The position numbers were made by a program, and so were the translations under genes. 64,000 nt of DNA, from contig NC_134397.1 in the NCBI RefSeq assembly GCF_050003625.1, forward strand, positions 71,336,669 through 71,400,668, written 5' to 3'. Source of the stretch: Haematobia irritans (Eukaryota; Arthropoda; Insecta; Diptera; Muscidae). How positions within the stretch are numbered: the stretch's first letter is position 1; every line of letters starts with the position of its first letter. Below, one piece after another: positions 33,515 through 46,020 of the stretch. The notes under the pieces were generated by a model, which was not told the origin of the DNA, made no database searches, and saw nothing but the letters and a program-made list of their open reading frames with translations.

Positions 33515-33830
33515 CCGTAGCTGGAGGTGAAATGGAAAGGGGTATAGGCTGTTGTAAAAGCCTTTATTGGGAAGCTTTCCTATTATATAATTCTTAGTCA
33601 ATTTCCATATTTCTTTCCATTTCAAGCGAGCTTTCATTGAGATTTGTTGAATGGAGGTAATCATTTCATATCCGCTTGATTTTATTTTTGCTCAATATAA
33701 TTAATGAACTATTCAAGTTACTAAATTCCTTGTGTCTGCCAAATACTCCCTTAAATTGTTCATTGTTGGTACGAGTATACAGAAAAATGTTCTTATTCAA
33801 TTACGAAATTAATTGATCCCACTAATTTTT
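33515..33830 (+). repeat. Old duplicated repeat, copy B
   Basis: Counterpart of 21411-22235, without the hAT-like MITE (empty site near cctttattgggaagctttcc, 33561-33580). HINE-A is inserted after its gatcccactaattttt. Confidence 0.7.
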
Positions 33831-35350
33831 TATACCCTGCGCCACACTGTGGAACAGGGTATTATAAGTTAGTGCATATGTTTGCAACATCCAGAAGGAG
33901 ACGAGATAGACACATGGTGTCTTTGACAAAAATACTTAGGGTGGGCTCCTGAGTCGATATAGCCATGTCCGTCTGTCCGTCTGTCCGTGAACACATTTTT
34001 GTAACCAAGGGATTAGGTAGTAATTTAAGGCCAATCGACTTCGAATTTGGCACAAGTATGTGTTTTGGGTCAAAATAGAACCCTATTGATTTTGGAAGAA
34101 ATCGGTTCAGATTTAGATATAGCTCCCATATATATCTTTCGCCCGATATGCACTTATACGGCCCTAGAAGCCTGAGTATTACCCCAATTTGGTTTAAATT
34201 TTGCGCAGGGAGTACAATTGGTAGTATAGTCAAATGTGCAAAATTTTATTGAAATCGGTTCAGATTTAGATATAGCTCCCATATATATCTTTCGCCCGAT
34301 ATGGACTAATACGGTCCCAGAAGCCAGAGTTTTTTCTCCAATTTGGTTGAAATTTTGCACAGGGAATAGAATTAGCATTGTAGCTATGCGTGCCAAATTT
34401 GGTTGAAATCGGTTCAGATTTAGATATAGCTCCCATATATAGCTTTCGCCCGATTTACACTCATATGACCACAGAGGCCAATTTTTTCCTCCGATTTAGT
34501 TGAAATTTTGCACAGAGAGTAGAATTAGCATTGTTGCTATGCGTGCCAAATTTGGTTGAAATCGGTTCAGATTTAGATATATCTCCCATATATAGCTTTC
34601 GCCCGATTTTCACTCGTAGACCACAGAGGCCAATTTTTTGCTCCGATTTAGTTGAAATTTTGCACAGGGAGTAGAATTAGCATTGTAGCTATGCGTGCCA
34701 AATTTGGTTGAGATCGGTTCAGATTTAGATATATCTCCCATATATAGCTTTCGCCCGATTTCCACTCATATGACCACAGAGGCCAATTTTTAACTCCGAT
34801 TTAGTTGAAATTTTGCACAGAGAGTAGAATTAGCATTGTTGCTATGCGAGCCAAATTTGGTTGAGATCGGTTCAGATTTAGATATATCTCCCATATATAT
34901 GTTTTTCTGATCTCGACAAAAATGGTCAAAATACCAACATTTTCCTTGTAAAATCGCCACTGCTTAGTCGAAAAGTTGTAAAAATGACTCTAATTTTCCT
35001 AAACTTCTAATACATATATACCGAGCGATAAATCATAAATAAACTTTTGCGAAGTTTCCTTAAAATTGCTTCAGATTTAAATGTTTCCCATATTTTTTTT
35101 TTTACTAACATTGTGTTCCACCCTAGTGCATTAGCCGACTTAAATTTTGAGTCTATAGATTTTTTAGAAGTGTATCAAATTCTGTCTAGATCGCGTGATA
35201 TTTAAATGTATGTATTTGGGACAAATCTTTATATATAGCCCCCCAACACATTTGACGGATGTGATATGGTATCAAAAATTTAGATCTACAGAGTGGTGCA
35301 GGGTATAATATAGTCGGCCCCGCCCGACTTTAGACTTTCCTTACTTGTTT
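33829..35350 (+). mobile_element. HINE-A element, complete-looking, about 1.52 kb
   Basis: 5' end tataccctgcgccacact ... gaacagggtattataag. A gtccgtctgtccgtctgtcc tract follows. Five or so tandem ~150-bp units (aatcggttcagatttagata, tatagctttcgcccgat, ttgaaattttgcacaggg) fill the middle. The 3' end is gtggtgcagggtataatata, hairpin agtcggccccgcccgact, then ttagactttccttacttgtt. The 5' tataccctgcgcca and 3' tggtgcagggtata are subterminal inverted repeats. No ORF. The flanks are T-runs (attttt / tttaat), fitting insertion in T-T. Helentron-associated status is inference. Confidence 0.8.
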
Positions 35351-35359
35351 TTAATTTAA

Positions 35360-36190
35360 ATCAGGCGAAAAATATAAATTGGACCTATATCTGAACAGAT
35401 TTCAGTCAAATTTAGCACACTTGACCATACTATTAGTTGTTCTCTTTGTGAAAAATTTGAAGAAAATCATTATTGTTAGTATTTTTCTGGTTCTTATCCT
35501 TAACTTAACATGCGTTCGTCCCAAAAGTCCCAAATTAAAACTTAATTTTTTCACAAAAATTCCGAATAAATTTTTGAAAGTTTTTTTTTTTTTTTTTATG
35601 GAAAAAAAAATAAATAAATAGGCTCTTTGGTATAAAATAATAATAATTTAAAAATTTTAATAATATAGAATTTGTAGTCGTACTAGCTTGTGAACAATAA
35701 AATAAAGATTTCGAAATACAACATCAGGACACCTGTGATCATCCTGCAAATGTTCGAAAAATGAAAATGCGAGTTCGGTCAACATGTACTTATTAACGAA
35801 ATTTACTTCTAAATACTCAATAAATAAAATTGGGTAGTAAATAAATACGAAGGTGAAATTTCCATATTTATGAGACATATTGTGATGACCACTGATGTGA
35901 GGGCAACATTTAGGCCCCAACCACTCAATCACGAAATGAGTACAGTTATAAATTAGCGCTTGGGCCCCAAAATAAAATCTTTTCATGTAAATCATTATTG
36001 AAATTTGATTTAATATACTGAATCGATTTCGAAAAAATCCCCACAAGAATTCCCAAATTTATGAAAATTCCCCACCAAATTCCCAGCTCAAAATTCGTCC
36101 CCATCAACGGAAAAGTATCCCCAATTTGGAAAAAAAAACTTCAAAATTTATTAGAGTTATATTATGACCTAAAGTAGATGATTGTGCCAA
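35360..36190 (+). mobile_element. Element C relic
   Basis: Shares with 54243-54955: aatttttgaaagttt, aataggctct, taataatttaaaaatt, aagatttcgaaatac, cttctaaatactc, ttaggccccaaccactcaat, cttgggccccaaaataaaat, tccccatcaacgg and aaagtatccccaattt. No ORF that is coding-like. Confidence 0.6.
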
Positions 36191-36200
36191 ATATAAAGTT

Positions 36201-36426
36201 AGGTTAGGTGGCAGCCCGATGTATCAGGCTCACTTAGACTATTCAGTCCATTGTGATACCACATTGGTGAACTTCTTCTCTCTTATCACTGAGTTCTGAT
36301 CGATTCTATGTTAAGCTCAATGACAAGGGACCTCATTTTTATAGCCGAGTCCGAACGGCGTTCCACATTGCAGTGAAACCACTTCGAGAAGCTTTGTAAC
36401 CCTCAGAAATGTCACCAGCATTACTG
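36201..36426 (-). mobile_element. SINE, head-less copy with 10-bp TSD
   Basis: The exact direct repeat atataaagtt (36191-36200 and 36427-36436) bounds it. It includes the tail (aggttaggtggcagccc) and body but stops at cagtaatgctggtgac, so the tRNA-like head is missing. That is 5' truncation as in LINE-type target-primed insertion. Confidence 0.9.
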
Positions 36427-36883
36427 ATATAAAGTTGATTGAGCTAAAATTGCGAGCTAAGCTTTGATTAACATACAAAAATATGTTTACAGACAGACAT
36501 GGCTAGATCGACTCAGTCGCCGGTCCTGAGCAATATTGTCAAAGAAATATACATATATTAAAGAAAAATTTGTAGAACTTAGTTAAATCTGTCCTTAAAA
36601 ATTGAATTACATCTTCAAAAATTATGGAAATCTACCTAAATTTGGCAAAGCCTCGATCCATATGGATCGATTTCCGGCACAATTTACATTCAATAGATAT
36701 TCAATTTCTGACCAGCAAGATTACACAGAACAAAATATTCCCAATGAAAAAGTTGATTGAAGTTGAAAACGATTAACCTTTTAATCAAACTAGAAACATT
36801 AAGTCAATTAAGTCAATGATTGAACTTTCTAAAAATTTCAATTAAAAAATCAATTGGTACAATTAACTTTTTAATCGGAAAGG

Positions 36884-37056
36884 TAAATTAATCATAAAAT
36901 TATTCGTGAGTCACGATATTTTTCGTGAGTCACGACGTTTTCGTGCGTGAGTGTGCGTGAATACAAATTTTCTTTTCGTGAGTGTGCGTGAGTCCTACCA
37001 AAAAATATCGTGCGTGAGTGTGCGTGACTAAACTATTACTCACGTGCACACCTCTA
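36884..37056. mobile_element. hAT-like MITE, truncated copy
   Basis: Right part of the family at 21459: ataaaattattcgtgagtcac, repeated gtgcgtgagt, and the end tcacgtgcacacctcta. The left end is missing. Confidence 0.8.
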
Positions 37057-37059
37057 CAC

Positions 37060-37340
37060 AACACACAAAAAAATATTATTTGTCTTCAATCACGAAATTA
37101 ATTGATCCAATTAATTTTTTACTGGAATATCTTCAATCACAGAATTGATAGTATCAATTAAAAACTTAATTGAAAGTCAATTAAAAACTTAATTGAAATT
37201 CAATTAAATAATTAATTGATATTATTAAGTTTTTTGATTGATTTTTGTTTGAATTAAAAAAAATTGTTGAATCAATTATTTTTTTAAGATTTTAATTGGA
37301 AAAATTTTAGTGAACTTTTTTCTGTCAATGGCATTTTCCT
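37060..37340. mobile_element. AATTAATTG-rich MITE-like repeat
   Basis: Starts acacacaaaaaaatatt and ends ...gaacttttttctgt, with many attaattga/tcaattaa motifs. Related starts lie at 22105, 33776, 36725 and 38740. No ORF. Confidence 0.5.
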
Positions 37341-39590
37341 GGTTTTAACAACGTTATATTTTCACAGGGTCAATTTCAAGAAATTATTTGTGATGAAATG
37401 AAATTTTTCATGATTAATTTAAAAAAAAAAATAATTCAATACTATACTCAAAAAAGATCCTTCCATTAAGGATGTTGTTATTGATTCCGAGCTAAAGATG
37501 ATACTTCTTTTAAAAGGACATTTTAGGAAGCTATCTAGCTTTCAATCTAGGCTGTATGAAAATAAAATTTGGATACAGATCTCATATATCCAATTATTTC
37601 AATAAATGTTTAAATAAAAATCTATTAAAAAGATCGGAGAAAAATATATTTTCTTAATTTCCAAAAAAAATCTATTAAAGATATAAAATCCTCAAAATAA
37701 GTGTTAGCTTACAAAGTTTTTTATCTTTAATCCCAATATTTAAAATCTCAGTTAATTTATTTATTTTTTTTATAAATCAAGAGCATTTTTCCTTACTGTT
37801 AGAAAATTTTGCCTTACTTCAAAGACATAAGACTTTAAAGGAGAAACGTAAATTTAAAGAATAAAATTAGTCTTTAATATTGTGTACTTTGCCCGTTCGA
37901 AAATTTAGAATGCATAATCTTTCATATTCATATTAATATTTTTTCAGTGTACAGAAAAACTGATAAAAATATTTTTAGTGTTTATGCTACATTTTTAAAT
38001 AGGTTATCACATTTTCTGGGAGTACCGCTTGTTTTTGCCACTTTTATGAAATTCTCAACGGTAGTGGTTGAATCTGATTTGAAAAAATGGATCCAAACCC
38101 CCCATTGGGTTTATGACCCTAAATTTGTCTGCATATTTATTTGTATGTTACAGAGAATACACACACACACACATACACGCATGCATGCATATTTATAATA
38201 TTCTCTTCGGTTGATGATACACAACCGACATAGAGAGGAAATCTCAAATTAGACCATTGTGTTAAAGTACTGACTCTGGTCTGTGGGTTTTTTTCCCTGG
38301 TCGCCATAGTCCGTTATTGCTGTTCGTACATTTGTTCGTGTTTTTTTTTTGCCGTGCTGTTAATGTTATTGGCGTTGTTTTCCTTACATCGCCTTGCTTT
38401 TAAGCATGATTTCCTCCGGTGGTGGCAATCAACCGTTGTTGCTTAGTTGGTCCTGTATTATTTTTTTTTTGCTTGCCATTACCACCAAGATGGCTGCTAT
38501 AATTGTGAATCTTTGTTGTATGTGTGTGTGTATGTTTTGGTATTTTTCTTTATTTCATTTCAATTATACATAATGCAGCAGTAAAATAAGTAGAGGGTTT
38601 ATTATTATTTAACTGTGTGTGATGATATCTGTAAGGAGATAATATGAGGAGGGTTGTGTTATGAGAGGGAGAATTTGTGAGACTTAAGGGACTTTGTAGA
38701 CTTTTATAAATGTGTTAATATTAGGTCCAATATCTCATACACAGAAAAAATATTTCATTTTGTATTCAATGACGAAATGAATTGTTCCCATTAACCCTTA
38801 AATGCACACGGTATCTTTAAAGATACATCCAGACAAAAATTCTTACGTATTGACACTTTGAGCAAATTCAACAAAAACTAGTTTTTTTCAGCTAAAATAT
38901 CAGAATGCAGTTTTAATATAGTTAATATAGTTAATTAAATTCAATATATAGTACTTCTGTGTAATTTGAAACCAAATTGGAAAAATAAATTTTGTCCTTA
39001 AACTCAAAAACCTAGAAATTAAGAGATAAATAATAGTTAGCAAAGATAAAAGTAATGTTGGTTAAAAATCTGTTTAGTGTAAAAATATCCCTATTCTCTA
39101 CTGAAATCAAATTGTTTATTTGTAAACAAAAACTAATGGTGTTTTCTTTTCCGAAAAATGTGCTTTGCCTTCATTTTGTCTGTACAGAATGCGCATTTTT
39201 AAAATGTTGCCAGCAACCTAAAAACTGCTGTCGTTTCAGCGGGCAGAAAAGAATTCAAAAAAGGAAACAGGGCAATCGCAGCACTCTCGTTTGTCGGCGG
39301 TGCTGAAAATGCTCGCACTTTGCCTCTATGCGTGGCGCTATTTTAACAAAAGAATTCGAAGCCTTTTCGCACTTTTGTCTGTTTTTTTAGAAAAGAACCT
39401 AAAAAGTACATTTTCGGGGAAAAATGAAAAAAAATGCGCATTTTATACAAGAAAAGAAAACGCCATTAGTTTAATGGCCACTACTTCTTTTAAGATACAA
39501 CAACTATTTTTCCAAAAAAAAAAAACACATACAATAAATAGAAAAAGATGTGCTATGCAGTTGTTATTTTTTACCATTTTGCATATTATT
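37341..39590. other. No gene seen
   Basis: A/T-rich. A (CA)n tract is at 38158-38176 followed by gcatgcatgcat. T-runs occur near 38340 and 38460. Open frames at 39055-39632 have no recognisable domain. Confidence 0.4.
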
Positions 39591-39595
39591 ACCCA

Positions 39596-40455
39596 CCCAG
39601 CAAAAAAAGTTCTTCCTAAGGCACAACTTTAAAAGCACTTCCAAAAATGTTCTCCCAAAGATGTTCTTTATTTTAACTGCACAGGAAGTTCATTTGAGTC
39701 AATGTTTTCTAACTCGCTTTTTTCATATTTTTAATGGGAAATTTAAAATTTTATTGTTTCAAATGGGTTAAAAACAGATTACAAATTAATAAAATAGTGC
39801 AAATTATTTAAATTTTTCCGAAAAAATGCTAAATCCTTTCTAGAAAAATTGCGAATTTATGAAAATATTTGATGACAAACGTTCCAGACAAGCGTTATAA
39901 TGCATTAAAAATCATAAAAAAAATTAAAAATTATTTATTCGTCAAAATATCACAAAACTTCTTTATTCACATCCAAATCTCTGGATTCGCATCACACCTT
40001 AAAAAGTGATGCAAATTCAGTGCAACGGCAGTTGCAATGGTGGACATCCGGCGACGCCAAAAAAGTAGTGAAAATGTTCTTTTTGGACCCGGAAGTGGTG
40101 CAAAATTGGCGCAGAAGCGATGATTTTAACATGGGCTTGTCATAGGACGGATGTCCACCATTTCAACTGCCGTTGCACTGAATTTGCATCACTTCTTAAT
40201 TTTCCACCACTTCCGGATCTAAAAAGAACATTTTCTTTAATTTGTTGGAGAGTTTTTTTGCTGGGATGTTAAATTCATCGCTTCTGCGCCAATTTTGCAC
40301 CACTTGGGGATCCAAAAAGAACATTTTCACTACTTTTTTGGCAACGTTTTGTTTGCTGGGATGTTAAATTCATCACTTCTGTGCCAATTTTGCACCACTT
40401 CCGGATATAAAAAGAACATTTTCTTTACTTTGTTGGAGAGGTTTTTTTTTGCAGG
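39596..40455 (+). mobile_element. CCCAGCAAAA MITE with repeated right end
   Basis: Left end CCCAGCAAAAAAA and right end TTTTTTTGCTGGG at 40265. The interior has a foldback: aaaagtgatgcaaattcag...ggtggacatcc and its inverse ggatgtccacca...gaatttgcatcactt. Beyond 40265 the last ~100 bp (ttcatcgcttctgcgccaa, ttttgcaccactt, aaaaagaacattttc) is repeated twice more, ending at 40455. No ORF. Confidence 0.75.
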
Positions 40456-42520
40456 GAAGTTATGGTTTTGTTGAAAATAGATTGCAAAAAAATATATGAA
40501 AAAATATATTAGTCATAACGTTTCTAAGACCTTAATGAACGCAATTTGTTTAGACTAGAAACAAACAAACAGTTTGCAAAAAAAACAACTACGCCAACCA
40601 AAACCTAACCTTAACAAATGGACGACTAACTCTTGTCACTGATAAAATCGGTCAAGAGTTTCCCCTTTTTTTGTTGTCAAATTATTGCATAAAGGCAAAT
40701 ATAAATGTGACTTGTACCAATTTGTTAAAGTCATATTGTTTTTGTTTTATTCGAACAAAAAAAATATAAAATATTTGTCAAGTGGCAAGGACTTACTAGC
40801 TGGAAAAATAAATTATGAATGAACATGCAATAAAGCCATTTATGATAGGCTTTAAAGCAAGCAAGCAACCAACCATTTTCTTAAGAACTCTATCAACTGG
40901 ACTGGTCATATTTTGAAATAATAAAAGAAAATTCTATTTTTTGTTAAATATCTTAAAATCACCGTAGCTAAAAATGTAATTTCAAGCTGGAGATTTTCAC
41001 TCCAATTGCCGAATAGGTAAGATTATGGGGTGCCCTATTAAAAGAAACAGCCATTGCATGACTCAAGCATTAGAAGCAATTACAAAAATGTCTTGCCATA
41101 AAATAACTTTCATCGCATCATCTTTGGTGAGTTTTTTTTTCTTTCATGGTTGTCTCCCTACTTCTTTAAGTCTTGGTGCTTTCGATTCTATTGGGTCTTG
41201 AGTCGTCTTAAGTATTTATTTTTTTTGTAGATTTTCTTTTGTATTCCTTTTTTTTTGGTTTTGCCTCATTTCTAAGGAATTCATAGAGATTAGCTTGACT
41301 TTTTCAAGATGCCATGCCATTTGCTCAAAAAGTGTTGGGTGTAATAGGAGCCAGGGGCATGCATCTATATGTAGTACATGTGAATTCAAGTATTTATGTG
41401 AGTTCGTGTTAGTGAGTAAGGACAATGTTATGGTTATAATTTGACGCTGTTATACGCCTTCGCCGACAAGTTTTGAAGTGTCATGATGGAGAAATTTCAT
41501 TTCTTTAGGCTCCTTTGGTTTCATCGTTAGCTCCATTCATGCAATACACAGGTCACACAACACCCATATATACAGGCAAGGTCTCACTGACTGTCGAACA
41601 TTGCAAATATACACAAATATACAAAAACATTATCCTCTCACTCTCTTTCCCTCTCTCACTCTCTGTCGACCATACCAAACAACATTCACTGTTGATTACA
41701 CATTCAACCAAGCAGCCAAACATCAGCTAGCCTTAAGAGTTTGTGTAGCATACTTTTAGGCCTACAAGTTGCTTGTTTGCTTATTTTTTTATTATTAATC
41801 TCCTTCGTCTTTCATCCTTGCCGTCATCTTTGTCATGGTTCTTGCGTTTTTTCTTAGTGCTATTCTGTGCCATTATTTATACTCTATTAACCTAATTTTC
41901 ATTTTCATTTCTTCTTATTCGGTTGTAATTCTTTGGGTGTAGCTTCTCCTTTATTTATTTATTTTTTTTTTTTTTGTTGGAGGAAATACGATTATCAAAC
42001 CAATTAAAATAGAAATTTTTTATGTATTAAAATTTTATCAATTTGTCCTTATCAAACGATCACAACAGCTTTATTTTGATTTTGCAATAGTCATCCAATA
42101 GGGGCAAATATCTCCCCAATAGATTGAGCTCTAAAATAAGTTGTAATGGACTAAGATATAAGCCATTATATGTAACTATGAATTCGTTCTCAGTGATCGA
42201 GAACTGAACTGGGACTGAACTAATGAGAGGTGTACGGTGATTCCAAATATTTTTATGAAGGAAATTCGTTTCATGATTTTCTGTTTCATATATGACATTT
42301 TTTTGCCAGCTTGCATGATAACTCTCAGGAAAAGGACCATCCGGCTTTATTGGTTAATTTTATAGAATACTTTTTTAACCAAATTACATACTGGATTTGT
42401 GAGAGTGTAGGCCTTTAGAGATATGGGGCGAGAGCGTCGCTATAATGGCGGCGATACGATGGACTCAAGGTCGTTATCAGTAGTGTTTCACAGTAAGTGA
42501 TCAATTCTAATTAGTTAAGC
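40456..42520. other. No gene seen
   Basis: Unique-looking DNA with a pyrimidine-rich tract (ctctcactctctttccctct) near 41637. This is the longest stretch without a transposon that I recognise and might be host intron or intergenic DNA. Confidence 0.4.
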
Positions 42521-42531
42521 TTTCTCAGTAA

Positions 42532-42760
42532 TGCTGGTGACATTTCTGAGGGTTTCAAAGCTTCTCTAAGTGGTTTCACTGCAATGTGGAACGCCGTTCG
42601 GACTCGGCTATAAAAAGGAGGTCCCTTATCATTGAGCTTAACACGGAATCGGGCAGCACTCAGTGATAGGAGAGAAGTTCACCAATGTGGTATCACAGTG
42701 GACTGAATAGTATAAGTGAGCCTGATACATAGGGCTGCCACCTAACCTAACCTAACCTAA
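42532..42760 (+). mobile_element. SINE, head-less copy with ~11-bp TSD
   Basis: Flanked by agctttctcag and agcattctcag. It begins at taatgctggtgacatttctg, the same point at which the 36201-36426 copy is truncated, and ends cacctaacctaacctaacct. Confidence 0.85.
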
Positions 42761-42836
42761 GCATTCTCAGTGAGGTACACTCCCAAAGATGACACGATTC
42801 AGAAAGGCCCTCCCAACAGCACTTGACCAGGTGCTA

Positions 42837-43811
42837 CACGGTTGAAAAAGACTGTTTTTCATATGTTTGGCTATAAACATTATATGTTTGGAACACAAAT
42901 TTTTAAACACAATATTTTTGAGTGCAAGCATATAATGTTCATAAACTAGCATAACATGTTTGGGACATATATGTTAATATGTTAGAACATATTATGTTTG
43001 GGACATAAAATGTTTGTAAATATAATATGCTTGGATGCAAACATATATTAATTTAGAAATAGCCTATAAACATATATGTGTTTAGTAGCTTGGAGCGCTA
43101 CTTAACAGGGAGCGATATTGAATTAAGTTGGTGGTTGTTGCTTGTTATTACAAAATTAACATTTTATTTTTCCTTGGGCAATTGATCAGCTACTTCTTTG
43201 ATCCTTACAAACTGTGTGGTCCGCTGTTCGAATCCCCGTCCGGCAAAAGGTAAAATTAAAATAAAAAAATCATAAAATTGAATATTTTCTTCTACAATGT
43301 TTGTATTACAGAAAAAGGTGCTAAGAACTAAAAAATCTCGTGGAAGTGAGAAAGATGTCGGGGAATATACAATTGGGCAGAAACAAAATTTTGAGCATTC
43401 AGGTCGAAAACCTATGTTGTTAGCACCTATATTACCTGTTTATTTTCATAATTCATTATGATTGTAAATATATAAATAAATAAATAACATTTTGAGCACA
43501 ATATTGTTTGGAAGAATTTTTTTTAAGCATATAATATTTTTGGGTGCAAAATGCTTCCAAACATATTATATGTTCACATAATAACATATTGTTTTTGGAA
43601 GACAACATTATTGAATTTGGATGCAAAAATACAAAATGTTTGGAACTTAGACTACCCAAACATATATTGTTTAGACCAATATGCTTTCAAACATATTATA
43701 TATTGGAAGAGATCAAACATATAAATGTTTGGGCAATACCCAAAAATATATATGCTTGAAGCAAAATATGTTTGGGAGTATATGTTACAGAAGCGATTTT
43801 TTGTGAGCGTG
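42837..43811 (+). mobile_element. MITE-Y copy 3
   Basis: 975 bp, flanked by TA (42835-42836, 43812-43813). Same organisation as 12812-13784, with tRNA-like tgtggtccgctgttcgaat and intron-like 43250-43311. Confidence 0.88.
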
Positions 43812-43813
43812 TA

Positions 43814-44205
43814 GTGTGTGGGGAGTGTGCAGAAGCTGCTCCGGCTCCAAGCTCATGGCTTTCGGAAACGCCTTTGTGTATGTGTCTTCCTAAAAATTCA
43901 GTCTGAATTCAGTCATCTCTAGTGTTTCAGAACAGCTCTCTCTCTCTCTCTCTCTCTCTGAGGATAAACTTCCAAAGGTGTCATGATTTTGAATGGCCTA
44001 TGCAACTGCCTTTGGCCAGATGATAAGGTAATGTTCCTTCGCCAAAAGCATTTTAGACTCATGTCGCAGGAGCTGCTTCGGCCTCTAACTCCACATAAAA
44101 CTTTACAATGGTAGGAAGATATGGCTTTTTGAGACGTGTATGTGTGTGTCTTGCTAAAAGTCAGCTGAATTCGGACATCAGATCAGATGCTTCAATTCAG
44201 CTATA
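43814..44205. other. No gene; (CT)n tract
   Basis: Contains a (CT)n tract at 43937-43959. No ORF or known repeat. Confidence 0.45.
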
Positions 44206-44900
44206 TTTTTTATTTATTTATTTATTTAAGCATATCCTGTACAACAAGATTAAAGTCTTATAATTAAAGTACAGGAATTTTAATAAAAAAACAATATCCG
44301 TTATAAATTTAAAAAGCAAAAATGAACCATAATAATAATAATTTATATTAAAACATAATGCAATAATTACCAAATAATTAATTTTTTAAATTCCATTGTG
44401 TTATTAGTTTGCTGCAAATTTTTAGGTAGATTATTCCAGAGACGTATGGTGTAAACAAAGAAATACCACTCAGAGACTATGCTTCGATACCGCATTGGAA
44501 CAATTTTTTTTATCCCTGGTCGATCTATTAAAACGAAGCTTCTCATATAAATACCGTGGTTGACCCGAGTTGATTATTTTGTGAAGGAATACAAGTGATC
44601 TTATATTAATCATATCATCAAAAGATACCCCAAATATCAAGGATCTATATCGGGAAATATGGTCATAACGCCTCAATCCGTATACGTATCTTACTACACC
44701 ATTACAGAGACCATTAAGTTTACGTTTGCTTGCCGAGTCACAACCAGCAAACAATTCGCATTCACCATGCTGCAGGTGCAGTTCCGACACATTGGAAGAA
44801 CATCAATGTCTGACATTACTATTGAACAGTCGCTCGCAGAAGTTGTAAGGTGGACATGTGCTGTTTTAAAATTTTATTATTATAAATGGAACGGCAGGCA
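44206..44900 (-). pseudogene. Non-LTR retrotransposon (LINE) ORF2 3' end
   Basis: On the minus strand a 106-codon frame (44470-44790) reads SKRKLNGLCNGVVRYVYGLR, RYDHISRYRSLIFGVSFDD, FLHKIINSGQPRYLYEKL and FNRSTRDKKNCSNA; after a frameshift comes VYTIRLWNNLPKNLQQT. This is the C-terminal extension of jockey/CR1-like LINE reverse transcriptases. The (AAAT)n tail (plus-strand tttatttatttatttattt near 44210-44230) marks the LINE 3' end. The catalytic RT core is absent: a 5'-truncated, dead copy. Confidence 0.75.
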
Positions 44901-45394
44901 CCACTATCGCCTGGAGTATAAAATCAAAATTAAAGCTCATAGGGGACTGTTTGTTATCTTCTGCTCTGCAAATTATCCTCAGAATGCATTTGAGCTTGTG
45001 ACAAAAATGGTGTCCTTATGTTAACTTCCATTTGGGCTTATAGACAGACCATCTGCGCTATTTGTTCTGGAATTTTTGGTGGCGTTATTCGCTTCGTTTG
45101 TCTTAGCAAAGTTTCGCGTTCCGAAGATTATTCTCCATCAGACGCTGGTTTTAATAGGGAGCTATAAATATCTTCGAGTCAGCATAACCGCAAGATTATC
45201 CGGAAATTGTCGGAGTTCAATGTAAACGTCAAGCAAATCGAGGCTATCGGGAAATTGACGGATTTCAACGTCACAGCACATCGAGGTGACATATGCGGAG
45301 CTCTGGAAATTGTCCACCATGGTGGTTGTATGGTTAGCGTAGGTAAATAGAGATACTTACATTTATACAATATGGAGAAGCTGAGGTTTGGTTA

Positions 45395-45660
45395 GGTTGA
45401 AAAGAGGATTAAGGTAGAAATCGAACTTGGCTACCTTTGGCACGAATTATGGCCTTCAAACTACAAACAAAGCCATCACATGTTTCATGAAACTGGCTTT
45501 GCGGTTCATTCCTGACTAAGCGCCGTCTTGTTCTCCAAAATTCCCCAGTGAAAAAGTCCAACGGATTTAAATCCAGAGATTTTGGTGGCCATTTTGCGGT
45601 TGAAATGATGCAAGTAACGTGCTTTTTAAGCCAATCTTATCTGGGCCACCCTATAGTATT
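45395..45660 (-). pseudogene. Mariner-like relic, 3' portion (copy 3)
   Basis: gtagaaatcgaacttggcta, ggccttcaaactacaaacaaa, gccatcacatg, gtccaacggatttaaatc and gattttggtggccat match 50450-51500 of the interrupted relic. It lacks both hAT-like MITEs and so gives the empty sites. No open frame. Confidence 0.75.
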
Positions 45661-46020
45661 TCCGTCGCTATTCCGACTATTCCATTGGCCCATATCGCTT
45701 TATCCGTTTTAACGGGGTTTTCTCGTCGGCTAGGGTAAGCTCAGTCGCCTCCAGGGTCTCCTTAAGGACCCACTAAACCTTTCGAAATATGAACACAAGT
45801 ATTTACCTCTTTCGAATTAAATATTAATTAATTTGGTTTTATTGATAAAAAAAACTATTTTACAATCTAATTTTGTGATATTAGACAATCTCTCAAATAT
45901 GATTAGGACCTGATGGCAGCAGGCATTCGGGATGTCGTCGATGCGGCAACTAATAGGTTGGCTGATGAGACCCCGGTCTAACAAAGAAAAACACATTTTT
46001 TTTGTCAAAATTCGTTTTTA

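Noticed and set aside
39055..39771. Three overlapping plus-strand frames (73-113 codons)
   Set aside because: Lys/Phe-rich low-complexity translations of A/T-rich DNA; the last runs into the CCCAGCAAAA MITE.
44659..45024. 121-codon plus-strand frame
   Set aside because: It is antisense to the LINE ORF2 fragment and has no domain of its own.
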